Shown here: positions 53,409-64,000 of the stretch, piece after piece | Position numbering within the stretch: position 1 is the first letter of the stretch | Layout of the letters: each line of letters begins with the position of its first letter | Assembly (NCBI GenBank): GCA_037447655.1 | Contig: JBBHKE010000228.1 | Span: 62,001 to 126,000, forward strand | DNA: 64,000 nt | Origin: Zygnema cylindricum | Lineage: Eukaryota; Streptophyta; Zygnematophyceae; Zygnematales; Zygnemataceae | Reading direction: 5' to 3' | Program-made: the position numbers and the translations under genes | The notes under the pieces: model-generated | What the model saw: only the letters and a program-made list of their open reading frames with translations | Database searches by the model: none | Told to the model about the DNA's origin: nothing

Positions 53409-54587
53409 TTTTTTCTCTCCCTCTCCCACTATCGCATCTATATCACAATCCTTGCAATGAAAAAAACAATAATGGTATCGAATGAAAGATCTCCATAAAA
53501 TGTTACCTTTTAACTGTATTTGGGTGTATTTTGATGGCAAGTATAGTGAGAAAGGACGAAAATACAAAATCGGGAAACCATGGCGGAAAGATTTGGAATT
53601 AGTGACGTCGACGCTATCATATGTTTGTCCATAGCCATTTTCACCCATATCCCAAAACAGCCTACTTTGATTCCACTCAGAATTCTTCAGAATTACCAAA
53701 CCAAGATGAAACTACTCAAACAGATATTTCCTATGCCACTTAGTATTCCCACCAATTTTCATATAGCAATACCAAACCGAATAATCACAACACTCAGTCA
53801 AAGTTGCAGAAAAACAGCCCGCCAGAACTTTGAGAAATCTGACCAACTTCGCAATGAGTCCCCAAGCAAATCACAAACACAATAGGTCTGAAAATTTTCC
53901 ACAATATTTCCAATACAAAGAGGAACACACGTGCAAAATTTCAGATAATTCTGCCAATAGAAATAAGAGAAATTCTCAGATGAAATTCCCAAAAAGGAGC
54001 AAAAACAGTTTCTGTCCAAAAAGGTTCCCTTAGTCTAAAAATGACTAAATCCTACAAATATACATTACAGCTTACTACTAAATGTACGGAGGCATACCAG
54101 CCGTACGTAATCAATCAACTACCTCAATTAATGTGAGTGTACTTGAGATATACACTAATAATTAATACACAGGACAAAACATTGTTAAATATTTACAAAT
54201 CTTACGAATTCCGTCAAACGAATCTGGACCGTCCAAAATAAATATCATGTGATGGACGCGATTTTGCGTCCCTCACCAAACTGGTGGCGCCGCCGTCCGT
54301 AGCTCTTCTTTGGCACCCTTGATGTCGTGAAGCACAATCACCAAAATCCTCTTGGCGAAATGACATCACTCCATCCAAATTAGTCCGTACCGGCGGCGTA
54401 CTTCTTCAAAAACATTCCAGATCGGATCGCTTCACGATCCGCTGTACATTTACATATTCCGTACCTTTCCTTTCGTTTTGTTCGCGTCACTCAAATAATA
54501 ACGTACATCCCAAAACAATTAATACCATTACTCCCCCAATTCGCAAATCAATTCGAACCTCCACAGTAAATCAAGATAGCATTAGAG
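53409..54587. other. Unassigned sequence
   Basis: Two overlapping open frames of about 100 and 70 codons near 53580-54030 show no recognisable domain and no repeat termini, so I do not call genes. 54240-54460 is GC-richer, with a short hairpin GATCGGATCGCTTCACGATCCG-like near 54420; function unknown. Confidence 0.4.
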
Positions 54588-54589
54588 TA

Positions 54590-54805
54590 CACCGTGAATC
54601 GTTATTCACGTAAAGGTTTCTTTAGCGTGTAGGAACAATTACCGTCATTTACGCTAATTGAGAATTTGGAAATTTTCAACGAAATCGTTTATTCGAATAA
54701 GGAATTAGGGTTTTCTTTAAATAGTGTGGATAATTCTATTTGATAATTTTTTTAAAAAAAAGGTACCTTAAATAGCGTCCATTACGCCAATACCGATTCA
54801 CGGTG
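54590..54805. mobile_element. MITE (216 bp) with clear TIRs
   Basis: Left CACCGTGAATCGTTATTCACG, right ...CGATTCACGGTG, flanked by TA (54588-54589, 54806-54807). Interior AT-rich, no ORF. Confidence 0.9.
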
Positions 54806-54817
54806 TACTATACTGTA

Positions 54818-55000
54818 CACCGTGAATCGTTATTAGACTAAAGAAATTATTAGTATCAATAATAAATTAGTGTCATTGATTCTAATTTGTGTATCAATAC
54901 CATTATGAAAATAATGTTTAATTGTAATTTCTCTAAAACGCTGATTTAGGTATACAGAATCCGCCGTCATTACATATACGTTAAAATAGGTGAAAGTACA
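54818..55000. mobile_element. Second MITE terminus adjacent to the first
   Basis: After TA at 54816-54817, CACCGTGAATCGTTATTAGAC begins a new family member only about 10 bp from the end of the previous one. The right terminus was not found; the fragment end given is approximate. Confidence 0.55.
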
Positions 55001-55342
55001 GAATCTGACAATCCGTACCACGTCGCGTCCTTTCAGTGTAATTAATCCATAATTCTAATTTGGGTTTGCGAACGCGTTTGTCGCAAACTCGACTCCACGT
55101 TTATTCTAAGCGCAGTTCTGTATGAACCCGACATAAGTAACTACAATTTTCGTACAATTTTCGGTAATCGAGTACAGTTTTGTACCAGCAAACACATTCC
55201 GTACACCACACTATTCATGAAATAAGTACGGTAATTCCATTGACGCTAACTCACAAGAACCGTAATTAACGTCACGGATAAAATAGAATCAATCACTGTA
55301 TTTCGGGTATCAATTTCAAAATTTTGGGGCGCCGATATAGTA

Positions 55343-55539
55343 CACCGCCAATCGCTATTAGAGTATATAACGCCAATTCGGTGCCCTTTTTTCAAAAAAA
55401 AAAACCTGAAATACAATTAATAACGCTATTTAATTACGTGGACCATAATCTGCCACGTCTCAGGTACTAAATTAGAATCAATAACGCTAATTGTTTTTTG
55501 ACGCTATTTAATCCTTGACTCTAATAGCGATTGGCGGTG
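55343..55539. mobile_element. MITE (197 bp) with near-perfect TIRs
   Basis: CACCGCCAATCGCTATTAGAG / CTCTAATAGCGATTGGCGGTG, flanked by TA on both sides. The TIR differs from the other copies in both ends together (GCCAATCG versus GTGAATCG), a distinct subfamily. Confidence 0.9.
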
Positions 55540-55587
55540 TAGTTGTTTTTTCGACATGTCTTTACCTTTTATTTAGCATGGCAGTAA

Positions 55588-55770
55588 GCTTTCCCTGTAA
55601 CAGCGCTAAAATGGTCCTTCGATTACCGGCAACATTTGTCTATGGTTTTATTAAGTGTGCATGCTTCCCTCCTTTTTCAACCTGCTATCGTTGCCATGGG
55701 TTGGGGACCTGGGCCTCCCTCTGCGTTTTCCCCCGGGCATGCGGAATTTGGGCGGTTGGGAGTTTAGTTG
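55588..55770 (+). other. Possible short exon in a GC-richer island (uncertain)
   Basis: A locally GC-rich stretch (55690-55770) in AT-rich DNA. One frame is open for about 60 codons to a TAG (residues near the end: GWGPGPPSAFSPGHAEFGRLGV). A second frame from 55515 is also open for 157 codons but starts inside the MITE and is Phe/Leu-rich. I recognise neither product. Confidence 0.2.
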
Positions 55771-56666
55771 AAAGAAGGTCAGGTGTTTTCAGGTTTTTTA
55801 ATTTGCAGTTGTTCTTATTTTTTGTTTATTTGATCCTTCGTGAAAGATTTGACACCTTCGTTTTGCCTTTTTTTGTTCCATGTATTCATATGGTTTACAA
55901 TGTTGCCTTTAAAAAAATTATATTCACATTTAGTATTCAGTTAGCGTGTAAGCTTCTACTGTATTTTCTTTATCCAACAAACGCTTAATTTCATATTAGC
56001 CATTCTGGCACCTAGATGGCCGTGACCCTAATGCCAAAAGTACAAAGACACTAGTACAAACAACTACCTCTATGCACTACATTGTTCAGATATCTTCCAG
56101 TCTTTGTCCCTGTGTTACACTACGCCAATCAATATTGAGCAATTACTCCTGACAAAAAAAATTGGGTGTAAATTAACGGTTTATGAGTCATGAGGACAGA
56201 AAGCAAATTAATTTAGCAGAAATAGCATATCATTTTATCAATATGACATCCTTTCTTTAGAGTTTTTGGTGTTCATGTCTTCAAAAACTTATTATTTCGG
56301 GAACATGTGAAGAGCACATAACGAAATCGCTATTACAGTGTGAAGCACTCATCACCAGAGCATATGGATACCGAACTCAGATGTGTTTCCATTATTTTGC
56401 GAAAAATCACTCTTGCTAATGAATCCTGCAAAAGTGACTAGGTAAATGAAGCCACACTACCGCATACGGTTTTTGAATAAAAAAATGTATACCCGTGAAA
56501 CTTAGTCCAAAAATAGCAAAAGATGCAAACCAGTTTTCCAAAGATTATCAGTTGACAACGTTTTTCTGTGTACCATCTACAGGAGGCACCAACCTGTTCC
56601 TCAAATTGTGCAAACTATGTCATACTACCTTCAACAGGCATAAAATCAAGACTGATTGAATCCAAT
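55771..56666. other. Intergenic sequence downstream of the coiled-coil gene
   Basis: AT-rich, no gene recognised. Likely includes the 3' UTR and poly(A) region of the minus-strand gene ending at 56667. Confidence 0.4.
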
Positions 56667-59600
56667 TTATGCCGGCGAAATATTGCCGCCTTCGAGCCGT
56701 ACGTTAATGGATTTCAAACGGGCACATTCTACCTGCAAGGTGAACACATTTGTACTTCTGCTGTCATGTGATTTGAGCTCCAGTGAACTTGGCAAAACTA
56801 CTGCATTGCAAATAAGCAGGATCCTAAATACAAAATAGTAATATAATGTGGTCAAGGTCATACCTCCAGGTCAAAAACACGGCATGATAGAGCAGCATTT
56901 TGATTTTTATATGTATTTAATTGATTCAACTGTCGTCCCATTTCCCGCTTGAGGGAATCACGCTCACTTTCCAATTCAAGAACTCGTTGCATGGTTGCTT
57001 GTTGTCGAAAAACTGCATGAATTTCCTCCTCTAGAAACTCACACTTCTTCTGCAGCTGTTGCACATCGCTTATCAATTGAGACGAAACCTGATTATTCAA
57101 GTCAGGCCCTCCTCCTGAAACAACAACGAGTACCTTGTGAGGAATATGTTATGAATTCGTACCTTTGTGAAAAAAAGGAGCAGCGATCTCAATCATGGCA
57201 AAAAGCCACAAGATTGAACCTATATCCAGTCAGGTACTTCACTGTCCACGCATGCCATTTTTTGGAAGGAATCATGTTTCAAATGTTACCTGGCAACATA
57301 GGAGGCCCCTTTGGGCAGGGAAAGGCTTGATGGCCCTCCATTTTTTCAGTCCATGGCTCTGAATCTCCCTCAAACTGGCAACTATTTTGAGGGCTTGCAT
57401 AAACCCTAGCAGGGGCAAAAGGATACGGCCCCCTTGCTGAATGCAGTACAGAATACGGGTAATTTCCAAACTTCTCATTTGGAGTAAAGGAGCGTCCTTG
57501 GAGACTCTCCGTCAGATTACTCACCCAGTTATCATTCCTTTTCAAAGATGAGCTCTCTCTTTTGTTTTCAAAATGTTGAGCATTGATAGCAATTTGAACT
57601 GCTGTCAGTTCATCCTTTGAGTGAATACTTTCTGCTTCGGCTACTGTGGCCAGTTCATTCATTGAATCAACTCCTTGGTATTCTCCACGTCCATCTGAAG
57701 ATGTCCGAGCTCTGACTTGTTTGCTTGCCAATTCTACCAAAGGTTTCAACGAGCAGGAACTTGAACTTTGACGTGCTGACGTTTCTTGACGCTGATTTTC
57801 TTCGTTAAATTCACTTCTCACAGGGGCTTCACAGGTTATATTATTCTGTAAGCTCAAATCACTTTCAAAAACGTTGTGCTGCCCAGTACTGCGTGGTCGG
57901 CAATCAACACCAGACTTCACATTTCCTGGTGTGCTACTGTGAGCTTTTTGGTCTGATTTTGAACCATCTAATTCCACAGGATTCAATTTGTTTCCCTGAA
58001 ATTGCACCACCTAAATTTTGTCAAACAAGCAGAATTCATCAATGCAGTCTTCCAGAATTGTGATTCAACAGTAAGCAAAACTTACCAGGCTTGTCTATCT
58101 TGTCGACAAAAAAGTGCAAGACAAAAATGCAACATCAAACAGTGTCACAATTTACATGAACTAAACAAGTGCTTATCATTTCACTCGCGGACCTCCATCA
58201 AACAGACTGGAGACATTGAGCCATTTGTTGAAAACAGTCGCCAATGCACATATAGGCTAGGCTACCTTTACCTTAGCAACTTCGTCATGTGCTGCAATAT
58301 TTTCATCCCTTGAGACTGGCTCACTTTTCTCGCCTAAAAAGCCAAGAAACGAGAAAATCAGCCCATTTATTAGAAATCCCAGCGGTTTTGCTATGCCAAA
58401 TAAGGTGATGAAAGTCTTTGCTGATTGATTCAGCGAATAATCTGATGGTTCAATGTTGAAGAATAAAACGACCTATGTACACTAAAAAAAGACTTATGAG
58501 AAAAAAAAAAAAAAATCAGTTAAGCAGACGTAACTTGTAATCCATTCTACTCCTGGTTGGTTTTTGTGTAAAACTCAGCAGGTGACCCAACCAAAGATTT
58601 TTTTTTTTTCAACACCTGGTTGGTGGTATAGCTCGGTTGCGCCCTCAATCCTTTGATCTTCTGGTTGTGCATCAGCTTTATGTAAAGGTGTCAAATGTAT
58701 GGCAAAGGAAAGTTCAGAGCCGGTTTCAAAACCAACAAGTCCTCTTGGAGATGTCTGCCTCACTTCAGCCATGGCATCCTGAAAGAGAGAATAGGTTTTC
58801 ACATAAACCATCAAGTAGGACAACTCAGGTAACTTTGCTCGCTGCAAATAAGCAAATGTTGATAAGAATTATCTCAAGATTCTCTTAGAGCCCAAGAGGA
58901 AAAGCCATGTAGGAGTAAGAAGGTCCTACACCCTATATTGCAAATATTATGCCAATCATCTGGGTACGTGATTTGTGAGAACACCACTCAGTGTATCTGC
59001 CAACCTCTGCTATCAAACAACGCTTGCTTGCGTAATAGCAGCGGGATGCCATGTGGATTACTTGACTTGATTATTTTCCTTTCAGAATACCATACTGCGA
59101 AAGGCAGTCAATAGCGTGTGATGCTTCACCTGAGAAAACTCTTCTTCTTGACTTGTCTTACGATCTCCAACTGCAACATTCTCATTCAGTCGACATCAGT
59201 AGTCATGTGATAACTAGACATAAAAGTGAGACTGCATGAAGCCAACTCCTACAAGCGTATACGTCGTCTTTTGTCAACTTCAGAAACATAAATGAGCAGT
59301 GCCTGGCCAGATACAGCCTAAAAGAAAGAAGAACCTTGTCAGCAACAACTAGTTGGAGCACTAGCATTAGGTTACCTTCGTGATTTTTATCCACGTATGA
59401 AGTGATCGCGTTGACCTTTGCCTCTGTACCAGCTATATTGCAACGAGTCACAGCTTCGAGTGTGGACAAATAGCCGGCCATGGAGACGCCAGGTTTAAGT
59501 TCTTTTTTTAGGTCGTCAGCTCTGTTATTGGAGTCACTATAAACAGCTTTGGCAATAGTTTTCGTTTCGCAAGCTTCAGAGCCTTGTTGATCACTTACTT

Positions 59601-60495
59601 TACATGGTATTATATCCTCTACCTCTGTTGAAAAATTGCCAGGAACTATGCCCAAGGTCGGTGCCAAATCTGCCTGCAAACCCATGGGGATTTTACATGA
59701 CAAATGTTAGTCTTCAAATGACAAATGTTTGAGAAAACTTCACTTCACAGGCCACCTAGTGCACAGCTTAAGAAGACATTGAAAAGTTCACTGAATATAG
59801 ACTTCAACCGATTGTAATATTTCAATTAAGGATGTATCCCCGTTTCGAATGCTCAGTTCTCTCCTTTTCTCTTCATTTTTTCAGCAATTTCCTAAATAAT
59901 CAACTTGGAGTCTAATGTTGCAAAATGTTGCGAAAGACAATCACCTCATTCAGACCAGGCTTGTCTCTAGTGTTGCTCACTCTGGAAGGGCCTGCTTTTC
60001 CAAAATTTCCAAAAAACCTTTATCAGTCCTTTTAGCCAACATGAAGCTGCTATAGAGTTAAGCTCGTAGGAGTTGCTGGCAGAAGTCGGTCACAAGTTGA
60101 GCAAACCAATATCTGTGAAATAGGGAAGTATAGTAAGGCTAGACAAGGTTTTTGTATACCTGCTAGATGAGGTGTAATTATATACAATAAATTGTCAGAC
60201 TGCAATGCATAAAATTTCACCCTCTCGGAAGGAAACATAGGAACACATTGCAATGCCGAATTAAGATGCATCGAGAGCATGAACAATTAAGCTTCCATAA
60301 AATCCCTAGTTTTAAAGGGTACCTCTATTTGGCGTGACACTAATTGATGTCTGAAAACTTACTTTCAAGGTTTTCCGGCCGATTTTCCACGCCATTACCT
60401 TTCCTTTCTTCAATACTATCTTCCAACGGTCTTGTACGCCTGTGATTTTTCCTGTTGGCAACACCATTTCCGGCTCTACCACTTTTTCTCTTCAT
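56667..60495 (-). CDS. Nine-exon gene for a 593-aa coiled-coil protein, unknown function
   Basis: Exons reconstructed on the minus strand with GT/AG borders and consistent phase: 60495-60363, 59991-59945, 59673-59376, 59170-59130, 58778-58616, 58333-58272, 58010-57290, 57114-56864, 56732-56667 (stop TAA). The summed length of 1782 nt is exactly divisible by 3. The start MKRKSGRAGNG is the first ATG in that exon; an extra upstream exon (for example near 60625) is possible. The N-terminus is basic (NRKNHRRTR), a possible nuclear signal. The middle, especially exon 7 (residues about 248-488), is Ser/Asn/Gln-rich and probably disordered. Residues about 495-593 form a coiled coil (QQLQKKCEFLEEEIHAVF, LELESERDSLKREMGRQL) continued across the last intron. 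No catalytic motif seen. Confidence 0.75.
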
Positions 60496-60549
60496 ATTCT
60501 TACAGGACTCCTTTACCAATTCAACTATTACTACTACCCGGTTCAGCAC

Positions 60550-60784
60550 AGGTAGAGCGGAATTTGGATTACGAGAGAATCCACGTGCAACTGGAGCTTA
60601 CAGGGTTTCTGGCTTTGGCCATATGGCAAACCTATGACTCGCTCAGCTTCGATATGGGGTGATTTTGCTTGATCGGCGTTTATTTTTCGTTTGTCGTTTT
60701 TGACAAAGCTTTAACGTTAAATGTTTACAGTGAAACACTCACCTAGCAGCTTAGGCACTTAGAGATGAATATCGTTGCCATATA
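60550..60784. other. Presumed promoter region of the coiled-coil gene
   Basis: Region upstream of the minus-strand start. No clear TATA box that I would call. A reading ATGGCCAAAGCCAGAAACCCT followed by GTAAGC on the minus strand (about 60625-60600) could be an upstream coding exon with donor. Confidence 0.3.
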
Positions 60785-61004
60785 CCACACTGTGTATCGC
60801 TATTAGTGTTAATGTTTTTTTCGTCCATTACAACATGATTTATCGGTACACACATGTCGGATTGTAGATCTGACGGATTCTATTGAAAGGTAAGATTATC
60901 GGCTTCTCATTGACGGTCTCAAATAGAAAATCGGACATTAGTGTACGGAGATAATATGTTTTAAGTGGCGAAAAAAATATTAACACTAATAGCGATTCAC
61001 GGTG
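60785..61004. mobile_element. MITE (about 218 bp)
   Basis: Right end ...AACACTAATAGCGATTCACGGTG followed by TA. The left end is decayed (CACACTGTGTATCGCTATTAGTG). Interior matches the interior of the MITE at 42216 (CACACATGTCGGATT, GTGTACGGAGA, TTTAAGTGGCGAAAAA). Confidence 0.85.
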
Positions 61005-61011
61005 TACAGTA

Positions 61012-61110
61012 CACCGTGAATCGCTACTAGGGTAAAGGAATAAATAGCTTAAAAGAAAAAATAGTGTTATTAACGCTAATTCGGGAAAAAAAAAATCCAG
61101 AAAACATATA
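61012..61110. mobile_element. Second MITE terminus, adjacent
   Basis: After TA (61010-61011), CACCGTGAATCGCTACTAGGG starts another member immediately beside the previous one. The right terminus was not found. Confidence 0.55.
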
Positions 61111-64000
61111 TATACCATAATTCAAAAGTAGGTGAAAGTACGCCCATACAATATGCCTATTGTACGCAAAACATACAATACGACCTTAAGACCCATATTG
61201 TATTGGTCGCAAAATGAAAAAAAATAGTAACAGGGTTGAGTTGCACATCGATCGACAGAGAATTAAACGTCATGTCTAAATTTTGAAAAACATTCGGACA
61301 AAATATTTTTTTTTGTGAGTTTGAGGTATTTTTTATTTAAACCGTCAGATTTGGACGATCGGACGGTCGCTGATAAAAGTAGCGATCTAAGAAGATCACA
61401 TGAAAAGCCCATATCACAAGTTACGATAAAGGCGCCTACAGAAGGCCTACAATAGAAACGCCTACTTTCGAACTATGGTTTTTTCCGAAACATGGAGAGA
61501 GGGCAACAAAAATTTCAAAATCCACAGTTGGATCCAAGATGGGATGCGAATAGGAAAACAAGTCATGGCTTCATGCTGCAGTATGAACGACCATTTACAA
61601 TCACTAGCCTATGGCGGTGACGTAAGGCAACCTGGTTGGCAGACAACCGCGGGCTTGTTATTTTGTATCGTTATCAATAAGGGTGAACCTCCACCAGGCG
61701 AAAAGTGAGGTTGTTTACTGGGAAAAGTGCGTTTTCGTACAAGGCTGTACTACTTTTTTTATTTTTGAAAAACATGTTTACTAAAGATTCGATAAGATTC
61801 CCCACACTTTTGGGCAACAACATCGACGGTCCGATTCGGTGTTTTCAAAGTTAAACGCTCATTCTATCAAGTGTCTAGCGAGTGTCCTCCACTGTTTTCA
61901 ATGAGTAAACTAGCCACACACCAGGCGTGTAAAATTTGTACATTTGTAAAAAAAAAAATATGATCCATGGTGGACGACCCATGACAACCTAATAACTGGC
62001 AAAAACCATGTGCCTTCATACAAGATGGATTCAAATCCACCAAAACCGACTAAAAAATATTTGTCGGAGGATATCCTCTGACGCTATTTTTTACATCAAT
62101 TGACCTTCGCGGAATGGACTTCGTGTTTAAAACATAATGGCGCAACTTAAACAGTGATAAATTAAGCACAACAAGACTTTGCGTTTAAAACATAATGGAG
62201 TAACTCAAACAGTGATAAATTAAGCACGGATAGATCTTCAAAATTTAATAATTCTCTAAAAATCCTAAATTATGTCCATCCGTACAGACACTACTACATT
62301 CACAATTTGTGCTTTTAAAATCTTTAAATATTGTCGTTGTTTGGACAAGAACCTACGTGGTTCCAATCGAAATAAATCACGTAAGCGATATTTGCCCTTA
62401 TTGGCACGTCCTGATGGAGAAGTGAACTAAATACTAATGCTATTAAACGTTTCTGTATGATTAATGTCGGCGCTTGATGGAGAAGAGGTCTAACTGTTAA
62501 ACTAGCCATAGATGAATGACGTCAAAGTCATGATAGATTGCCCAATACTTTCGTGACCGCCTGGCATCTTTTCGATGCCCGGCCGACACCTTCGCCATAT
62601 AACTTCACGCGTACATGCCCTTTACACTTGAAGCAACCTCCTCCCTCGATCTTTCTAAAACCTTCAACCATGGTCGTCAGTCTCGTCTTTCGGTGTTCTA
62701 ACCCTCTTCTCATCCCCAAACAATGCGTGAAGTTAGTATAAAGAGAATGTTTATAAAAAAATTATTATTGTACTTTAATGATGTTGTTTCTTTTGCCCTT
62801 TGCCCACTGATCTAATATGCCACTTTCGACCAACTCTCTTGTATCATTTATAGGTCATTCCTCTCTCTCTTTGTTATCGACTATGGCGAGCATGTACTCA
62901 ACAGAGTAAACACAAAGACCTTTTTTCCCTTGCAAGAATCATAGTGTTTTTTTCACCTTTTACATATTAATTGGCCCCGCCAACTTCGATCGTCTCTTTT
63001 CCATCAGTTTTCATATAATCATCCCTCGACTTTGCACTAATTTCCAAGTAAGGGTACGCTAAATATCAATTTTTTGAGGCCTCTTTTCTTTGTTGGATTC
63101 GTAGTGTTTTATCTCATGGCCTTAATCAGATTGGTTGGTATTGTTTGATTCCACTTTTTATTTTTCTTGGTATGAAACTAGTTAAAACAACCATAATTTT
63201 TACATTACAAAAACAATATCTTTAAAATCGATTTACAAATAAATATTCAAAACCCCTTACAACAATAGTGATAAACAAAGATAGATAACAAGGGAATGAA
63301 AAAACTCGATTGATTAGGGAAGGAGACACTTTAAGGTTTCAAACCATAACACTATTTCATATTGATGTTCTTGAAGCGTCGATTGTTTGTGGTGAGGATG
63401 CTATGCGGTTTTGCTCTTGTAATTAACGTTTATCAATTTTTTAATTCTCGTAATGTTTGTGCATTAAGTATTCGACGTTTTTATCGAAGCTTTTCAAACG
63501 AGTTCATAATTATAATATAAAAAACCCAAATAAGTTAAATAACAAACATCAAGGTTTAAACATACAACTACAGTAGTGTCAATGATGGCGATTTTTTTTT
63601 CCGATAACGATTATAACCCTTAAAAACGGAAAATTTGACAAAAAACGCGTCATTGTACGGGCAAAAGTGCACGTGGTTACTTATAACCAACTTTTATCAT
63701 GATCCCCTTCAACGTCTTCCACTATTACGCATAGAGACGCCTACGCTCCTCAAACGAAACAACTTACCTTCCAGTACAAACACTTATGATCATAAGTCCC
63801 TTGCATACGTATTTTTTAAATAATATTGACCCACAAACCTTATAAGTGTGTGTCGTCACAAACACAAACACTCCCCTAACCACAATCAAAAATATAAGCA
63901 TGGGTCTAAAAATAAACAAAAATACAAACATAACAAATGGAAACACATGGATATGCACACACGCAAACACAAAAAAAAAACATAAACGAGCCTAAAACTT
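61111..64000. other. AT-rich right flank, no gene recognised
   Basis: Short open frames (for example 61475-61708 plus and 62719-62528 minus) show no known motif, splice context or homology I can recognise. CATAATGG-containing segments at 62137-62165 and 62190-62225 form a short direct repeat (about 57 bp apart). Confidence 0.4.

Noticed and set aside
53580-54019. Overlapping 101- and 73-codon ORFs
   Set aside because: No recognisable motif and antisense to each other; not enough to call a gene.
61475-61708. 77-codon ORF with a Cys-Cys and Trp-rich composition
   Set aside because: No family recognised, no supporting splice or promoter context; left uncalled.

Overview
This is a eukaryotic nuclear window, most likely from a land plant or a close streptophyte relative. 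The evidence is plant-type Ty1/copia retrotransposons whose primer-binding sites match the anticodon arm of plant initiator tRNA-Met, spliced genes with canonical GT/AG junctions, and the last exon of mitochondrial complex I subunit NDUFS7. The AT-rich, TE-dense character would fit a bryophyte or a repeat-rich chromosome, but I cannot name the species. There is one 10-N assembly gap at 37777-37786.

Left edge (1-2015): a few degenerate telomere-like units, a poly(T) run and a 0.7 kb homopyrimidine tract. From 2016 to 36993 nearly everything is one nest of copia elements, which I resolved from LTR ends and 5-bp target-site duplications (TSDs). Element G (minus) contains F (plus). F's 5' LTR is split by a tandem minus-strand pair D-C, built as LTR-internal-LTR-internal-LTR and flanked by one TSD (ATTTG). 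The shared middle LTR of D-C is split by E (plus), a gag-only element whose 3' LTR carries a MITE. The integrase of C is split by B (plus, TSD CCCCC). The 5' LTR of B is split by A (minus, TSD GAGCC, LTRs identical by eye). All pol genes are broken to some degree.

Right half: an apparently isolated NDUFS7 3' exon (39239-39472), simple-sequence tracts, and a 2.3 kb repeated block present twice (41873-44177 and 50066-53408). The two blocks bracket two more copia fragments, H1 and H2, and the second block holds a solo LTR. Several members of one TA-flanked MITE family follow. A nine-exon minus-strand gene (56667-60495) encodes a predicted 593-aa protein with a basic N-terminus and a C-terminal coiled coil, of unknown function. 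From 60.6 to 64 kb I see only MITEs and AT-rich sequence.

The most interesting signals concern the copia elements as a group. Across divergent families the primer site is the half-tRNA (anticodon-arm) type of Drosophila copia and yeast Ty5. gag begins inside the 5' LTR and is translated straight through the primer site, giving a conserved Gln-Val-Met-Gly. In one superfamily (A, B, F, G, H1) every LTR carries an antisense tRNA-like module with A-box and B-box sequences. E is a gag-only element with an acidic Gag extension and a basic second ORF of unknown function.
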